A stretch of 20,908 bases of DNA from a bacterium (GCA_026985515.1 JALSQH010000010.1:1-20908), one strand, 5' to 3'. Numbered from the stretch's first letter, positions 1 through 7,759 are shown. Translations and numbers: made by a program. Notes: generated by a model not told the origin, from the letters alone.

Positions 1-436
1 CTACAACAACATCTCCACCAGGGATAATGGTCATATCCTTCACCTCATCATCACCTTTTCCACCGAGAAAAGTAGAAGAAACAATATTATGATCACTGCC
101 AAGTTTCATTACAAATCCGTCTGTTCCACCACTGATCTCGTTATCGTATCCACTTTCCACAGGGAAATCTGGAGAATCTGTTTTACCCGATAGGAAAAGA
201 GAATCATCGTAATAAGCTATAGCATTAACTACATCATTACCACTGCCACCGATCAATGTTGAAAAATTTAAATTACTTAAATTCTGATCCAGGTATGCAA
301 TAAAAATATCATTTCCACCATTATGATTTTTCATGGTTGTAATAGGGAAATCTGGTGAAGAGGTATAACCTGCAACTACAACATTCCCGTTACCATCTAT
401 CAGCAGATCCTTTGCCACATCTTTTTTTGTGCCACC
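1..436 (-). repeat. Tandem SBBP coding repeats, 186-base (62-codon) period
   Basis: The Gly-Gly turn codons of successive repeats begin (plus-strand coordinates) at 59, 245 and 431, exactly 186 bases or 62 codons apart. Conserved features are [YIF]-L/I-G-G at the start of each unit and 'SPDFP' near its end. A more degenerate unit may lie upstream, around 440-660. The array continues past the window edge. Confidence 0.75.
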
Positions 437-1411
437 AAGATAAGTTGAGGAAACAATGTCAGAAAGGTCCTTTTTAATCTTCAATACGAAAGCATCCCCA
501 CTCCCAGAGTAATCTTTTTCGTACCCGTTGCCTCTCAGTGGTGTATCCCCATAAGAATACCCTGCTATGTAGAGATAATCTCCATAAGAAATAATTTTTT
601 CTCCCCCTTCTTTTCCACAGGCATCTTCTGAGCATGGGTTAACCTCACCAGCTCCAACATATCTTCCATAGACAAAAGGATCAATATAGAGAGGCTTGCT
701 TTTATCATACTTTCCAACACTAAAACCATACTCACTATCATTCAACAATCCGTATTTCACCTTAAAATACACTAACTTACCATCCACCTTCTGGTAAACT
801 TTCGGCACAGAAAATGCGAATTTTCCACTTTCAGTAAGAAGAATTAATTGGTCATCTTCTATAACCAGCTTTGCACCCTTTACCTTAACTCTGATATCAC
901 TTACACTGCCACCGGGCAAAACTTCAAAGATCTTCTCAACTTTTCCCTGATATGCCTTTAACTCAAGGTTAACTCTGTCAGCAACGCCCTTTAAAGAGAC
1001 AGAATCAAAGGAAGGCACATCATGAAAAGAATTTTTTCCATAAAAATAATTAACTCTTGTTACAGATCTCTTTCCATCTGAGGGAGTAAGGGAGTTTCCA
1101 AATTTCTCCACAACTTTGACTATTCTACCATCACTACCCTTAAGTAGATAAATAATATTTCCTTCCCGTGATATCCTTACTGATCCAGGTAAAATATCAG
1201 CATAGTATTTGATAGTTCTATCAAACTGACCAACATTTTTTACAAAGGGGATATGTAATCCCGTTACTCTGATAGCATTATCTTTTTTTTCAGCTAACTT
1301 ATAGTTTTCACTTACAAGATTAACAGGGTTTTTACCACTTCTAACAGCTTGAAACACAAAAAAACCAATCAACAAAAGAATAAATACAACCAAAAATCTC
1401 CTTCCCTTCAT
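1..1411 (-). CDS. Exported SBBP-repeat beta-propeller protein, 3' end outside window
   Basis: An open frame runs from ATG at 1411 to the left edge without a stop (470 codons visible). AGGAGG lies 6-7 bases before the ATG. Residues 1 to about 25 form a basic-hydrophobic signal sequence or membrane anchor (MKGRRFLVVFILLLIGFF). Residues about 50-250 contain 'VKNVGQFDRTIKYYADILPG' and resemble the domain that usually precedes SBBP repeats (DUF7948, as I recall). The repeats follow: 'YLGG..KDVAKDL', 'LIGGSGNDVVNAI' and 'FLGGKGDDEVKDM', each ending near 'G.T.SPDFP'. SBBP proteins are predicted cell-surface or secreted beta-propellers, and their ligand is generally unknown. The gene diverges from the metallophosphoesterase operon. 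The C-terminus is not visible, so no sorting signal can be judged. I am confident of the family and not of any specific role. Confidence 0.85.
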   Translation of the reverse strand, partial: MKGRRFLVVFILLLIGFFVFQAVRSGKNPVNLVSENYKLAEKKDNAIRVTGLHIPFVKNVGQFDRTIKYYADILPGSVRISREGNIIYLLKGSDGRIVKVVEKFGNSLTPSDGKRSVTRVNYFYGKNSFHDVPSFDSVSLKGVADRVNLELKAYQGKVEKIFEVLPGGSVSDIRVKVKGAKLVIEDDQLILLTESGKFAFSVPKVYQKVDGKLVYFKVKYGLLNDSEYGFSVGKYDKSKPLYIDPFVYGRYVGAGEVNPCSEDACGKEGGEKIISYGDYLYIAGYSYGDTPLRGNGYEKDYSGSGDAFVLKIKKDLSDIVSSTYLGGTKKDVAKDLLIDGNGNVVVAGYTSSPDFPITTMKNHNGGNDIFIAYLDQNLSNLNFSTLIGGSGNDVVNAIAYYDDSLFLSGKTDSPDFPVESGYDNEISGGTDGFVMKLGSDHNIVSSTFLGGKGDDEVKDMTIIPGGDVVV

Positions 1412-1458
1412 AAGCAACCTCCTTCTGATTTTACCTGGATTACTCAAATTACCTCCCC

Positions 1459-1486
1459 TTGACTAAAATATATCTATACTTAATAT
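1459..1486 (+). promoter_or_regulatory. Sigma70-type promoter for the metallophosphoesterase operon
   Basis: TTGACT (1459-1464), a 16-base spacer and TAATAT (1481-1486). Transcription would start near 1493, about 25 bases before the ATG at 1518. No good Shine-Dalgarno lies before that ATG. Confidence 0.6.
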
Positions 1487-1512
1487 TTTAAACTAAGTTA
1501 TAATAAAAACAA
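1485..1512 (-). promoter_or_regulatory. Possible promoter for the SBBP gene
   Basis: Reading the minus strand, TTGTTT (1512-1507), a 16-base spacer and TAAAAT (1490-1485). It would drive the SBBP gene with a leader of about 65 bases, and it overlaps the plus-strand promoter, so the two could compete. The region is AT-rich, so chance matches are likely. Confidence 0.3.
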
Positions 1513-1517
1513 ATCTT

Positions 1518-2594
1518 ATGAAAAAATTTTTTCTTTCGCTGACAGTTTTCATTTTAACCTCTATATACATAGCTGGAAACTACTACCTCCTCTACAACCT
1601 CACCGTCCTCCTTCAAATTCATATTGAAAATCTGCTGATCCCCGCCTTAATCCTTGCACTTCTATTCCCTGCTGGTGAGATTGCACGCCATTACAGGGCA
1701 TTTAACTTTATTACACTGACAGGTTCAATATATATGGGTTTTCTGGGGATATCGGCTTCCTTCTATGTTTTGAAAGACCTTGTGTATTTCCTCGCAGGAG
1801 GCGACCTGAGATCCCTCACAATTTACGCAACTCTCATAATAATTCTAATTTTCACCTATTCCCTCAGAGAACTCTTCCTCCCTCCCATTGTTCGGCAGAT
1901 ACAGATAAACACTGACAAAGTGAAAGGGAAATACAGAATTGTCCAGATATCAGATCTACACCTTGGATACCTGAAAAAGGTAAAATGGCTTGAAGAAATT
2001 GTGGAAAGGGTGAATCCCCTGAAACCTGATCTTATACTTATTACTGGAGATCTGATAGATTGTCATGGAAAATGCATTAATCAATACATTGAGTCTCTGA
2101 AAAATTTAAGTTCAAAATATGGCATTTTAACAGTGCCAGGCAATCATGATTATTTCAGCGGTCTGGAAAATTTCCACAAATTCTGTAGAGAAACGGGTAT
2201 AGAGCTCCTTGAAAACAGATGCGTCACCTTTGACACTCTAACAATCTGCGGTATTCATGATGAATCGGGGAAATATCTTGGGACGGGAAAACCCGACCTG
2301 ACTGTTGTCAGAAACGCTCCTGATGGTAACTTCAAAATCCTTCTCCACCACTCCCCAACCCTATGGAGGGAAGCAGAGAATGCAGGATTTGATCTAATGC
2401 TTTCGGGTCACACCCATGCAGGGCAGATCCCACCAATGGAACTTCTTGTTTTTCTCTATTACAAAAACTGCTGTGGAATGAAAAAATATGGTAAGATGTT
2501 ACAATATACAACATCCGGCACAGGAACATGGGGTCCACCCATGAGATTCCTGAGCAGGTCGGAAATTGCTTTGATTGAGATTGGAGATGGTTGA
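1518..2594 (+). CDS. Membrane-anchored calcineurin-like metallophosphoesterase
   Basis: A 358-residue protein with four or so hydrophobic helices in residues 1-120, followed by a cytoplasm- or periplasm-facing phosphoesterase domain. The full two-metal motif set is present: DLH (146-148), GDLID (177-181), GNHD (208-211), HH (277-278) and GHTH (297-300). This arrangement matches the YkoQ/YaeI-like branch; some relatives act on lipid A precursors or other phospho-lipid substrates, but I cannot assign a substrate here. It is the first gene of a run with the LysE-like and FetAB-like genes and overlaps the next gene by 8 bases. The start is the ATG just downstream of a clear promoter. Confidence 0.88.
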   Translation: MKKFFLSLTVFILTSIYIAGNYYLLYNLTVLLQIHIENLLIPALILALLFPAGEIARHYRAFNFITLTGSIYMGFLGISASFYVLKDLVYFLAGGDLRSLTIYATLIIILIFTYSLRELFLPPIVRQIQINTDKVKGKYRIVQISDLHLGYLKKVKWLEEIVERVNPLKPDLILITGDLIDCHGKCINQYIESLKNLSSKYGILTVPGNHDYFSGLENFHKFCRETGIELLENRCVTFDTLTICGIHDESGKYLGTGKPDLTVVRNAPDGNFKILLHHSPTLWREAENAGFDLMLSGHTHAGQIPPMELLVFLYYKNCCGMKKYGKMLQYTTSGTGTWGPPMRFLSRSEIALIEIGDG

Positions 2595-3192
2595 ATATCT
2601 TTTAATTGGAATTGCACTGGGAATTTCTGCGGGATTTTCTCCCGGACCCCTGACAGCCCTGATTATTTCAGAAACTCTGCTCTACGGTTTCAGATCAGGC
2701 TTGAAAATCTGCTTTGCTCCCATCTTTACTGATATCATTATAGTACCAATAACGATTTTACTTCTATCCCACATAAACAGTCACCTAATCATTGGCATCA
2801 TATCTCTTGTGGGTGCAGTTTATGTTACGACTCTGGGAATTAAAAATATAAAGTTTAACGGTCAGATCAAGCTCAACCTTCAGAGGACCAGATCCCTGCA
2901 GAAGGGGATCATAACGAATTTTCTCAGTCCCAGTCCCTATCTCTTCTGGACAACCATTGGGGGACCCATTTTTCTGAAAGGCAACAATGAAACTCACTGT
3001 GGTGGATACATCTTTGTTGCCATATTTTATCTCGTGATGATCAATGTGAAAATCTTCATATCTGCCATATCTGCGAAATCAAAAGAATTTCTAAAAGGCA
3101 AGACCTTCACTTATGTTATCAAAACAACTGGCGTTCTCCTTGTACTTCTGGCTCTCTTTCTTCTGAAAACTGGAATTGAACAGCTGAGGTGA
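2587..3192 (+). CDS. LysE/RhtB-family membrane exporter
   Basis: A roughly 201-residue polytopic protein, mostly hydrophobic with about six helices, which is the usual LysE size. The N-terminal 'GFSPGPLTALIIS' (PGP at residues 19-21) and the mid-protein 'NFLSPSPYLFWTTIGGP' are family hallmarks. Members export amino acids or other small solutes; the substrate here is unknown. I chose ATG 2587 over the in-frame TTG 2575: ATG is the stronger codon, GGAG lies directly before it, and it gives a compact 8-base overlap with the phosphoesterase stop, favouring translational coupling. FetA follows after 3 bases. A DedA or generic membrane protein is much less likely given the PGP motif. Confidence 0.78.
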   Translation: MVEYLLIGIALGISAGFSPGPLTALIISETLLYGFRSGLKICFAPIFTDIIIVPITILLLSHINSHLIIGIISLVGAVYVTTLGIKNIKFNGQIKLNLQRTRSLQKGIITNFLSPSPYLFWTTIGGPIFLKGNNETHCGGYIFVAIFYLVMINVKIFISAISAKSKEFLKGKTFTYVIKTTGVLLVLLALFLLKTGIEQLR

Positions 3193-3195
3193 CAG

Positions 3196-3822
3196 ATGAA
3201 ACCTGTAATAGAATTTGAAAATGTAACAATTGGTTATGAAGATAGGATACTATTCAAAAATCTTTCCTTCACAGTCTATGAACAGGAAGTACTACTCATA
3301 AAAGGTCCCTCAGGAACAGGGAAAACAACCATTCTCTACACTATCATGGGCCTGCTGAAACCTGTGGAGGGAAAAGTCAGAATTTGTGGTAAAAAACTCT
3401 CTCTGAAAAATCTTCCTTACATAAGGAGGAAAATCTCATATGTCCCTCAGAATCCAGATATATTGAGGGAGAACACAGAAAAAGCCATCGAGGAGATTCT
3501 GGAAAGGGAGAAGAAATTTGAGAGGAAAAAGCTGAAGGAACTTATTGACTTTTTCCAGCTCCCTGAGGAGACTCTCCAGAAGGACTTCTCAGAGTTATCC
3601 GGTGGAGAAAAACAGAGAATACTTCTCATAACTGCCATTCTGCTTGACAGAGATATTTTTCTACTTGATGAACCAACCTCAGCACTGGATGAGGATTTGA
3701 AGGTGAAAGTGGCTGATTTCATCGGCAAACTGGGTAAAACCACAGTTGTAATTTCCCACGACAGAGAGTGGGAAAGTGTTAATAACATCAGAGTAATGGA
3801 GGTTAACAATGGGGGGAGCTAA
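3196..3822 (+). CDS. fetA: ABC transporter ATP-binding protein, FetA-like
   Basis: A 208-residue ABC ATPase with all expected motifs: Walker A GPSGTGKT (37-44), Q-loop Gln85, signature LSGGE (134-138), Walker B plus catalytic Glu (FLLDEP, 155-160), D-loop SALDE and switch His188. It lacks any extra domain and is close to the size of E. coli FetA (YbbL). The partner gene downstream is a clear FetB/YbbM permease, which drives the assignment. FetAB is described in E. coli as an iron exporter that protects against oxidative stress. The GAGGTGA ribosome site overlaps the upstream stop codon, 3 bases before ATG. The metal specificity is inferred from the family only. Confidence 0.82.
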   Translation: MKPVIEFENVTIGYEDRILFKNLSFTVYEQEVLLIKGPSGTGKTTILYTIMGLLKPVEGKVRICGKKLSLKNLPYIRRKISYVPQNPDILRENTEKAIEEILEREKKFERKKLKELIDFFQLPEETLQKDFSELSGGEKQRILLITAILLDRDIFLLDEPTSALDEDLKVKVADFIGKLGKTTVVISHDREWESVNNIRVMEVNNGGS

Positions 3823-4600
3823 AGATATCTCCATTCTCTCAATGATGCTTTGTTTCCTTCTGCTAATAATTCCTGTCATCATCTATTCTTACATCAAGTT
3901 ACCTCTCATAAAGGAAACCCTTCTCTCGGCAGCCCGAATGACCATTCAACTCTTCCTGATGGGGATCTATCTCAAATATCTCTTTCAGTATGACAGCGCA
4001 ATTGTAAATATTCTCTGGCTGCTCATTATGATGATTGTTGCAACCTTTCAAGCAATCAGGCGAAGTAACCTGAACCGAAAGGTTTTTCTCGTACCAATCC
4101 TTCTATCATACTCAATAAGTATCTACACCATAACACTCTACTTTAATCGCTTTGTAATAGATGTCACCAGAATATTCAGTGCAAAATATCTCGTGGTCAT
4201 AGGAGGAATGATCCTTGGAAATTCTCTGAGAGGTATCATAATCTCAGTTTCCACATTCTACAAGGATATCGCACACGAAAAGGAAAGATACATATACAGA
4301 CTTATAACCTTTGGGAACAAATTTGAAGCGGTACTTCCCTATCTCAGAAATTCCATCCAGATTGCCATAAGTCCAACCATTGCCACCATGGCAACCATGG
4401 GAATAGTTTCCATTCCGGGAACGATGACCGGCCAGATCCTTGGAGGAGCCTCACCAATGGTAGCCATAAAATACCAGATTGCCTTAATGATAGCAGTTTT
4501 CGCAGCAACAAACATCAGCATAGTTCTTTCAATCTACACCACATCCAGGAGAGCCTTTGAAAAGAGAGGCCTTTTGAGAAAGGGAATAGTTAAGATTTGA
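3809..4600 (+). CDS. fetB: ABC transporter permease, FetB/YbbM (UPF0014) family
   Basis: A 263-residue integral membrane protein with about seven predicted helices. The family core is easily read: 'MGIVSIPGTMTGQILGGASP' (MGIVSIPGMMTGQILGG-type motif), 'GMILGNSLRGI' and an 'IQIAISPTIATMATMG' stretch. It overlaps fetA by 14 bases, and GGAGG sits 6 bases before the ATG, inside the fetA 3' end, so the pair is coupled. Together they should form the membrane export complex. The stop codon lies inside the -35 box of the next operon's promoter. Confidence 0.88.
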   Translation: MGGAKDISILSMMLCFLLLIIPVIIYSYIKLPLIKETLLSAARMTIQLFLMGIYLKYLFQYDSAIVNILWLLIMMIVATFQAIRRSNLNRKVFLVPILLSYSISIYTITLYFNRFVIDVTRIFSAKYLVVIGGMILGNSLRGIIISVSTFYKDIAHEKERYIYRLITFGNKFEAVLPYLRNSIQIAISPTIATMATMGIVSIPGTMTGQILGGASPMVAIKYQIALMIAVFAATNISIVLSIYTTSRRAFEKRGLLRKGIVKI

Positions 4601-4625
4601 CAATTCATGGAGTTTTATCTATATT
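4597..4625 (+). promoter_or_regulatory. Near-consensus promoter of the cNMP/K+ channel operon
   Basis: Perfect -35 TTGACA (4597-4602), a 17-base spacer and -10 TATATT (4620-4625). The TGA within the -35 is the fetB stop codon. Transcription would begin near 4632, which excludes the TTG at 4630 and supports ATG 4654 as the start of the next gene. Confidence 0.75.
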
Positions 4626-4653
4626 TTAATTGCACACTTCTGAAAGGGGAGTC

Positions 4654-6099
4654 ATGAAAGCAAGGAAACTGAAAGATAAAGGGTATGAATTTTTTCTGAA
4701 GAAGAAGTATGAAAAGGCGCTTCACTATTTCAACGAAGCTCTCAAACTTGATCCGAAGGATATTTCTCTTCATCAGAAAATCGGTGACACTCTTCTCAGG
4801 CTGGGAAGAAATGATGAGGCAGTTAGAGCTTACAAAAAAGCGGCTCAGATGTATGCCCAGAAAGGTTTTCTGATGAAGGCAATAGGAGTTTACAAACTGA
4901 TTCTGGAAATAAAACCGGAAGCAGAGGACGTCAAGGAACTTCTGGTGGAACTTTACGCAGAAAAGGGTGAGGAACCTGCCGAGACAATGGCAGTTTCATC
5001 CAGAACACTTCTTGAGAAAATCCAGCATAGGAAAGAAGAAATGGCTGAGGAAATATCACCTGCTGAAAAAGAAGAGGAAAAAATAAAAGTCAATCTTGAA
5101 GAACTTGAAATGGAAGAGGTGAAGGAGGAAGAAAAACCGGAAGAAAGTGAAGAGGAAATAGAAATTGACCTGGAAGAAGAGAAAGATGTAGATTCCTTCA
5201 TAAAAGAGCTTGGACTCGACGAAGAGGTGAATATCGAAATTGGGGAGAAGGAGGAACTGATTTCAAAACTTCCATCATACCCCATCTTTTCTCAGTGTAA
5301 CAGAGACTGTTTTTCCGACATAGTGGATTCCATCCAGTTAAAGCGATTCTCCAGGGGGGATCTCATAATCAGAGAGGGTGATACAGGCAGAAGTTTTTAC
5401 ATTATCGTGGAGGGAAGAGTATACGTTATCAAAAACACCCCTGAAGGTCCGGTAAAACTTGCAACTCTGGAAGAAGGGTCCTTCTTTGGAGAATTCGCAT
5501 TTCTCACAGGTGACAGAAGGAGTGCCTCAGTTGTGGCGGCTGAGGATGTTGCGGTGCTTGAATTCAGCGAGGACCTCCTTGAAGAATTACTGAAAAAACA
5601 TCCATCAGTAGCAGAAGTTCTGGTGGAATTTTACAAAGAGAGAATACTTGATACCATGCTGGCAATATCTCCATTTTTCAGAGTATTTGACCCCCGAGAG
5701 AGAAAGGAAATACTTAAAAATTTCAAATTCTACGAAGTGCCGGAAAACACAATTTTAATCAGAGAAGGTGAAGAGGGAGATGGATTCTACATAATCATGT
5801 TTGGAAAAGTGAGAGTTACCAGGAGAGATGAAACCGGGAAGGTGTATGAAGTGGCAACATTAGGAGCGGGGGATTTCTTTGGTGAAATTTCTCTACTCAC
5901 CCAGGGACCCACCACCGCCACGGTCACGACTCTGGAAAGAACGGGTCTTTTCAAACTCTCAGCCGCAAAGTTTCAGGAAATGATAATGACATACCCCCAG
6001 GTCCTTGAGATAACCTACCAGTACAAGGAGAAAAGAGAGGAAGAATTGAGGCAACTATTTGCCGACAGGGAATCCCTTATCCGGACGGGGATAGTGTGA
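4654..6099 (+). CDS. TPR protein with two cyclic-nucleotide-binding domains
   Basis: A 481-residue soluble protein. Residues 1-105 are two to three TPR-like helical repeats (e.g. 'GYEFFLKKKYEKALHYFNEA'), likely a docking surface. Residues 105-200 are a very acidic, Glu-rich, probably disordered linker. cNMP domain 1 spans about 205-320, with FGE at 278-280 and RRSAS at 288-292, an intact phosphate-binding cassette. cNMP domain 2 spans about 340-450, with FGE at 409-411, but the cassette Arg is replaced ('PTTATV', 419-424). There is no helix-turn-helix, so it is not a CRP-type regulator. AAGGGGAG precedes ATG 4654. It overlaps the K+ channel gene by 4 bases. I infer a sensor or scaffold for that channel; the ligand (cAMP, cGMP or other) is unknown. 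Confidence 0.85.
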   Translation: MKARKLKDKGYEFFLKKKYEKALHYFNEALKLDPKDISLHQKIGDTLLRLGRNDEAVRAYKKAAQMYAQKGFLMKAIGVYKLILEIKPEAEDVKELLVELYAEKGEEPAETMAVSSRTLLEKIQHRKEEMAEEISPAEKEEEKIKVNLEELEMEEVKEEEKPEESEEEIEIDLEEEKDVDSFIKELGLDEEVNIEIGEKEELISKLPSYPIFSQCNRDCFSDIVDSIQLKRFSRGDLIIREGDTGRSFYIIVEGRVYVIKNTPEGPVKLATLEEGSFFGEFAFLTGDRRSASVVAAEDVAVLEFSEDLLEELLKKHPSVAEVLVEFYKERILDTMLAISPFFRVFDPRERKEILKNFKFYEVPENTILIREGEEGDGFYIIMFGKVRVTRRDETGKVYEVATLGAGDFFGEISLLTQGPTTATVTTLERTGLFKLSAAKFQEMIMTYPQVLEITYQYKEKREEELRQLFADRESLIRTGIV

Positions 6100-7262
6100 A
6101 CTGGAGTGATCTGAAAAGATCAAGATTATTTCAGGCTTTTCTCATCTATGTTTTTATCTTCTTTCTCATTGCATATGCAGTACACATTGCTGAAGCTGGT
6201 GCCGGAAACCAGAACTTTTCCTCCATTTTCAGAACACTCTGGTGGGCAATTGTTACTGCAACCACGGTGGGCTATGGAGACGCTGTACCTGTAACTGCCA
6301 CGGGGAAAGCTCTATCATCCCTTTTAATGGTTGTGAGTCTCCTTTTCATGTCGGCGGTTACCGCAACTGTTGCCTCAAAGTTTGTGGAAGAAAAAATACT
6401 TGAGGAAAGGGGGTTGAAAAAATTTAAAGACTCCGGTCACATAATCATATGTGGCTGGAATGAATTTGGACTAACTCTGCTGAAATCAATTATAAGAGAG
6501 TCACTTGGGGAAAAGCCAGTATTTTACCTGATAAATGAGTTGAACCAGGAAGATATTGATGCAATAAGGTATGAAGTTCAGGGAACGGTGGTCAAATTCA
6601 TAAAGGGGAACTTTGTGAGTGAAGGCGTAATACATCGTGCAAATCCCTCAAAGGCTTCAAGAATAATTATTCTTGCAGATACCACCCACGATGGAAGCTA
6701 CAACAAGGCTGATGAAAGGACAATACTTGCGTCATTGAATTTCAAGGGCATTGCACCAGATGTCCCAATTGTGGCTGAACTTCTAAGTCCAGAGAATGAG
6801 ATATTTCTGAGGCGGGCAAAAATAGATGAAATAATAATCAGAGGGGAACTTGATAACTCCCTTCTTGGAATCGCCTCCATTTCTCCCGGAGCCGCTAAAT
6901 TGATAAAAGATATACTCAACCCGGATACCCTGAATTTTATATGGGAACTCACTCCTCCCCACCATCTCATCGGGAAAAGGATCTCTGATGTAAAAAAATG
7001 GCTTGAGGATGAGAAAAAGGGGATTCTCATAGGCATAGTAAGAGTGCAGGATACTCTCAAACTTGAAGAGATTTTCGGGGATTCTTCAAGTGTTATAGAT
7101 GAATTCATAAGGGAGCAGTTTGAAGAGGCAGAGATATTCTTCGGTGGGAAAAGATCCTATGATGTGGAACTCAATCCACCTGACGAAAGGATCCTGAATG
7201 AAAAGGAGAGGCTGGTGGTCATCAATTCGAGAAAACCTGTTGAAGAAGAGGTTTCCGTATGA
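6096..7262 (+). CDS. Two-helix K+ channel with RCK (TrkA-N) domain, MthK-like
   Basis: A 388-residue protein. TM1 is about residues 11-31, the pore helix about 43-55, the selectivity filter TVGYGD 57-62 and TM2 about 70-92. A cytoplasmic RCK Rossmann domain starts at 'HIIICGWNEFG' (115-125), very like the equivalent strand of MthK. A TrkA-C-like lobe occupies about residues 290-380. RCK domains gate such channels in response to ions or nucleotides in an octameric ring. The GTG start at 6096 shares GTGA with the upstream stop, and the stop overlaps the next gene by 4 bases (ATGA), so the pore is translated between two cNMP-domain proteins. A second, RCK-only product from TTG 6414 is possible (see findings). 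Confidence 0.92.
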   Translation: MNWSDLKRSRLFQAFLIYVFIFFLIAYAVHIAEAGAGNQNFSSIFRTLWWAIVTATTVGYGDAVPVTATGKALSSLLMVVSLLFMSAVTATVASKFVEEKILEERGLKKFKDSGHIIICGWNEFGLTLLKSIIRESLGEKPVFYLINELNQEDIDAIRYEVQGTVVKFIKGNFVSEGVIHRANPSKASRIIILADTTHDGSYNKADERTILASLNFKGIAPDVPIVAELLSPENEIFLRRAKIDEIIIRGELDNSLLGIASISPGAAKLIKDILNPDTLNFIWELTPPHHLIGKRISDVKKWLEDEKKGILIGIVRVQDTLKLEEIFGDSSSVIDEFIREQFEEAEIFFGGKRSYDVELNPPDERILNEKERLVVINSRKPVEEEVSV

Positions 7263-7759
7263 ATGGAGAAAAGATCCTTCTCTTCAGGGATCTTCAGCCT
7301 GATCAAATTGACAGAATAATGAATCTCGCCAGAGAAGAAAAGGTTCCTGCAGGGGAGATAATCATTCAGGAAGGGGAAAAGGGAAACGCTCTTTACATTC
7401 TCAAAGAAGGTACAGTGGACATTCTGAAATCCATTGTGCTTAAAGTTGGAGAGGGAATCACCCAGAATAAAGTCAAAAGGCTTGCAAGATTGAGGGCAGA
7501 AGACGGGGTTTTCTTCGGAGAAATGGCTTTTATCGGGGAAGAGGAGAGAAGCGCCACTGTCAAAGCAGTTACTGATTGTACTCTACTGGCAATAGAAAGA
7601 AGAGATTTTGAAAAAGTTGCCTCTCAGGACTGCAAACTTGCCTACACCATAATGGTAAACATTGCAAAGATACTCAGCCATCGTCTCAAACAGGCCAATG
7701 AAGACATCGCCAAGCTCACAACTGCCCTCAGCATAGCTATTTCCAGCAGAATAAAATGA
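7259..7759 (+). CDS. Stand-alone cyclic-nucleotide-binding domain protein
   Basis: A 166-residue protein that is essentially one cNMP domain: beta-roll 'AGEIIIQEGEKGNALYILKEG' (31-51), cassette FGE (86-88) and ERSAT (96-100) with the phosphate-binding Arg97 kept. A C-terminal helix runs from about 120 to 160. An insert of about 10 residues (about 58-75) between strands is longer than in the upstream paralogous domains. There is no DNA-binding domain. It overlaps the K+ channel stop by 4 bases (ATGA). The likely role is a regulatory subunit of the channel or a partner of the TPR protein, inferred from context only. Its last 177 bases are antisense to the 3' end of comEC. Confidence 0.85.
   Translation: MNGEKILLFRDLQPDQIDRIMNLAREEKVPAGEIIIQEGEKGNALYILKEGTVDILKSIVLKVGEGITQNKVKRLARLRAEDGVFFGEMAFIGEEERSATVKAVTDCTLLAIERRDFEKVASQDCKLAYTIMVNIAKILSHRLKQANEDIAKLTTALSIAISSRIK

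Noticed and set aside
2575-2586. TTG start for the LysE-like gene
   Set aside because: ATG 2587 is in frame, a stronger codon, directly preceded by GGAG and gives a short 8-base overlap.
3447-3809. Minus-strand open frame of 120 codons
   Set aside because: It mirrors the fetA coding sequence; the Ser-rich product is the usual shadow of AGA/GAA-rich codons.
4630-4653. TTG start for the TPR/cNMP gene
   Set aside because: It lies upstream of the predicted transcription start near 4632 and has no ribosome site, while ATG 4654 follows AAGGGGAG.
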